Assembly (NCBI GenBank): GCA_902806565.1 | Contig: CADCXA010000024.1 | Span: 868,001 to 932,000, forward strand | From: Hypoxylon rubiginosum | Lineage: Eukaryota > Ascomycota > Sordariomycetes > Xylariales > Hypoxylaceae | Direction of reading: 5' to 3' | Length of the DNA stretch: 64,000 nucleotides | Part shown: positions 62,787-64,000 of the stretch, one piece after another | Position numbering within the stretch: the stretch's first letter is position 1 | Layout of the letters: the number at the start of each line of letters is the position of its first letter | Notes under the pieces: model-generated | Told to the model about the DNA's origin: nothing | The model's input: only the letters and a program-made list of their open reading frames with translations | The model's database searches: none | Program-made: the position numbers and the translations under genes

Positions 62787-64000
62787 ATAATTAAAAGAAA
62801 AAAGTATTTCTAATAAATAATAATATCTTTAAAAAAATTTAATTTAATATTATATTTATATATATATATATATACTTAAATATTTAATAAAAATAAATTA
62901 ATATATTATATTATATTTTATTTAATAATAGTTATATTATTAGTATTTTATTAAAAAATGTTTATTTTATATTATAAAATACGTTATATTTATCTAATAA
63001 CACTTATTATTTTAAACTATTTAAATAGTAACTATTTATTTTTATTTAATATTAAATTATTTAATATTTTATAAAAAAAATTAAAATATTTTTAACATTA
63101 ATTTAAATTATCTAAATATATAAAATAAAACGTAAATAAATAATAAAACATTTTTTTAATTAAACTATTTAATATACATTTAAATAAAAAAAATAACTAA
63201 AAATTAAAAAAATAATATTAATATTATTATAAAATTAAATTATTATTAAATTAAATAAACTATAAAAATTATTTTATAACCAAACGAAATTATTAATAAA
63301 TATAATAAAATATCCTAGAAAATTTATAATAAAATAGTTATTAAAATAATTAATATATTAATATAAAATAAAAAAATCGAAATTATTAATAAGAAATTTA
63401 ATATTATAATTATTTTAAATAATACTTTTAAAAGTTTTATTAATATTTTTATAAACTTTATTAACATTTTTATAAACTTTATTAACATTCTCACCGCTAT
63501 TTATTTAAATATATTACTTATTATATTAATAATATAACATTTATAAATAAATAAATAATTAAAATATAAAATCTAAAATATTAATATTATAATTTAATAT
63601 TATTATATAAAATTATTTTTAAAACTATAAATTAATATCCTTTTAACGTTATAATATAATTATAATAATATAAAAAAGTAAAAAAAAATATAAATATTTA
63701 ATATTATTAATTAAAATTAATATATTTAATTATTATTTATAAAATTTAAGAAATTATAACTATTATATAAAATTAATAAAAAATTAATATATATTTTAAT
63801 TATATAAAAAATACTTTTTATTATATATTTAATTTTATATAAAACTTTCCTTTTTTTTAATAAATAATAATATTATAAAAACATTATTTATAAATATTAA
63901 TATATTTAAATAAAAAGTTTTTATAAACTTATTAAAATTTATAATATAATCCTTATTATTAAATAAACTTATACTATTAAATAATTTATTTAAATTAAAA

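Larger units (their letters stand above)
58340..64000. repeat. A+T-rich RIP-type isochore (right block)
   Basis: Extreme A+T sequence running to the window end, with the same loss of CpA/TpG as the left block and no credible coding sequence. It begins about 210 bp upstream of the kinase start codon. The border contains two similar 13-bp segments, CTAGCACTATATT (58376) and TTAGCGCTATATG (58410), that may be the remains of a transposon end. Simple and tandem repeats within it are listed separately. Confidence 0.85.

Noticed and set aside
1..64000. tRNA, rRNA or CRISPR features
   Set aside because: I looked for T-loop GTTCGAATC-like motifs with paired stems and for spaced identical repeats and found none convincing. 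A covariance-model scan would be needed to exclude a tRNA fully.

Overview
This window is nuclear DNA from a filamentous ascomycete (Pezizomycotina, most likely Sordariomycetes-like). The evidence is many short GT-AG introns with CTRAC/CTAAC-type branch sites, protein families typical of these fungi (DUF7025-type AAA ATPases, STAND-like proteins, SRPK-like kinases, DHA2 transporters), and a two-speed base composition. Species cannot be told from the sequence alone.

Layout: (1) Bases 1 to about 21,760 are an extremely A+T-rich block with no credible coding sequence. (2) Bases about 21,760 to 58,340 are a gene island of normal composition. (3) Bases about 58,340 to 64,000 are a second A+T-rich block. 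CpA and TpG look scarce in the A+T-rich blocks. Two ~185-bp direct repeats 10.7 kb apart in the left block differ, in my hand alignment, only by C/T and G/A transitions plus one 1-nt indel. That is the signature of repeat-induced point mutation (RIP) of old transposons.

The island carries twelve protein genes for which I could rebuild exons: a DHA2-type MFS exporter (+); a large single-pass membrane glycoprotein-like protein with cytosolic NPF motifs (+); a three-TM protein of unknown function (+); a DUF7025/AAA+ ATPase (-); a STAND-like protein without a visible P-loop (+), divergent from the ATPase; a small secreted protein (+); 3-hydroxyanthranilate 3,4-dioxygenase BNA1 (-); a CTR copper transporter (+); a PCD1-like CoA Nudix hydrolase ending in a PTS1-like AKM (-); the CRT10 family protein (+); a Mep1/MeaA-type ammonium transporter (+); and an SRPK-like kinase (-) with an in-frame TAG at codon 17, about 250 bp from the right A+T-rich block.

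The genes do not form an obvious pathway or a secondary-metabolite cluster. Most are conserved housekeeping or nutrient genes mixed with lineage-variable ones (STAND-like, AAA, secreted protein). The most informative signals are the RIP landscape and its sharp borders, the disrupted kinase beside one border, and the head-to-head AAA/STAND-like pair. All splice models were inferred by eye from frame continuity, splice motifs and family conservation.
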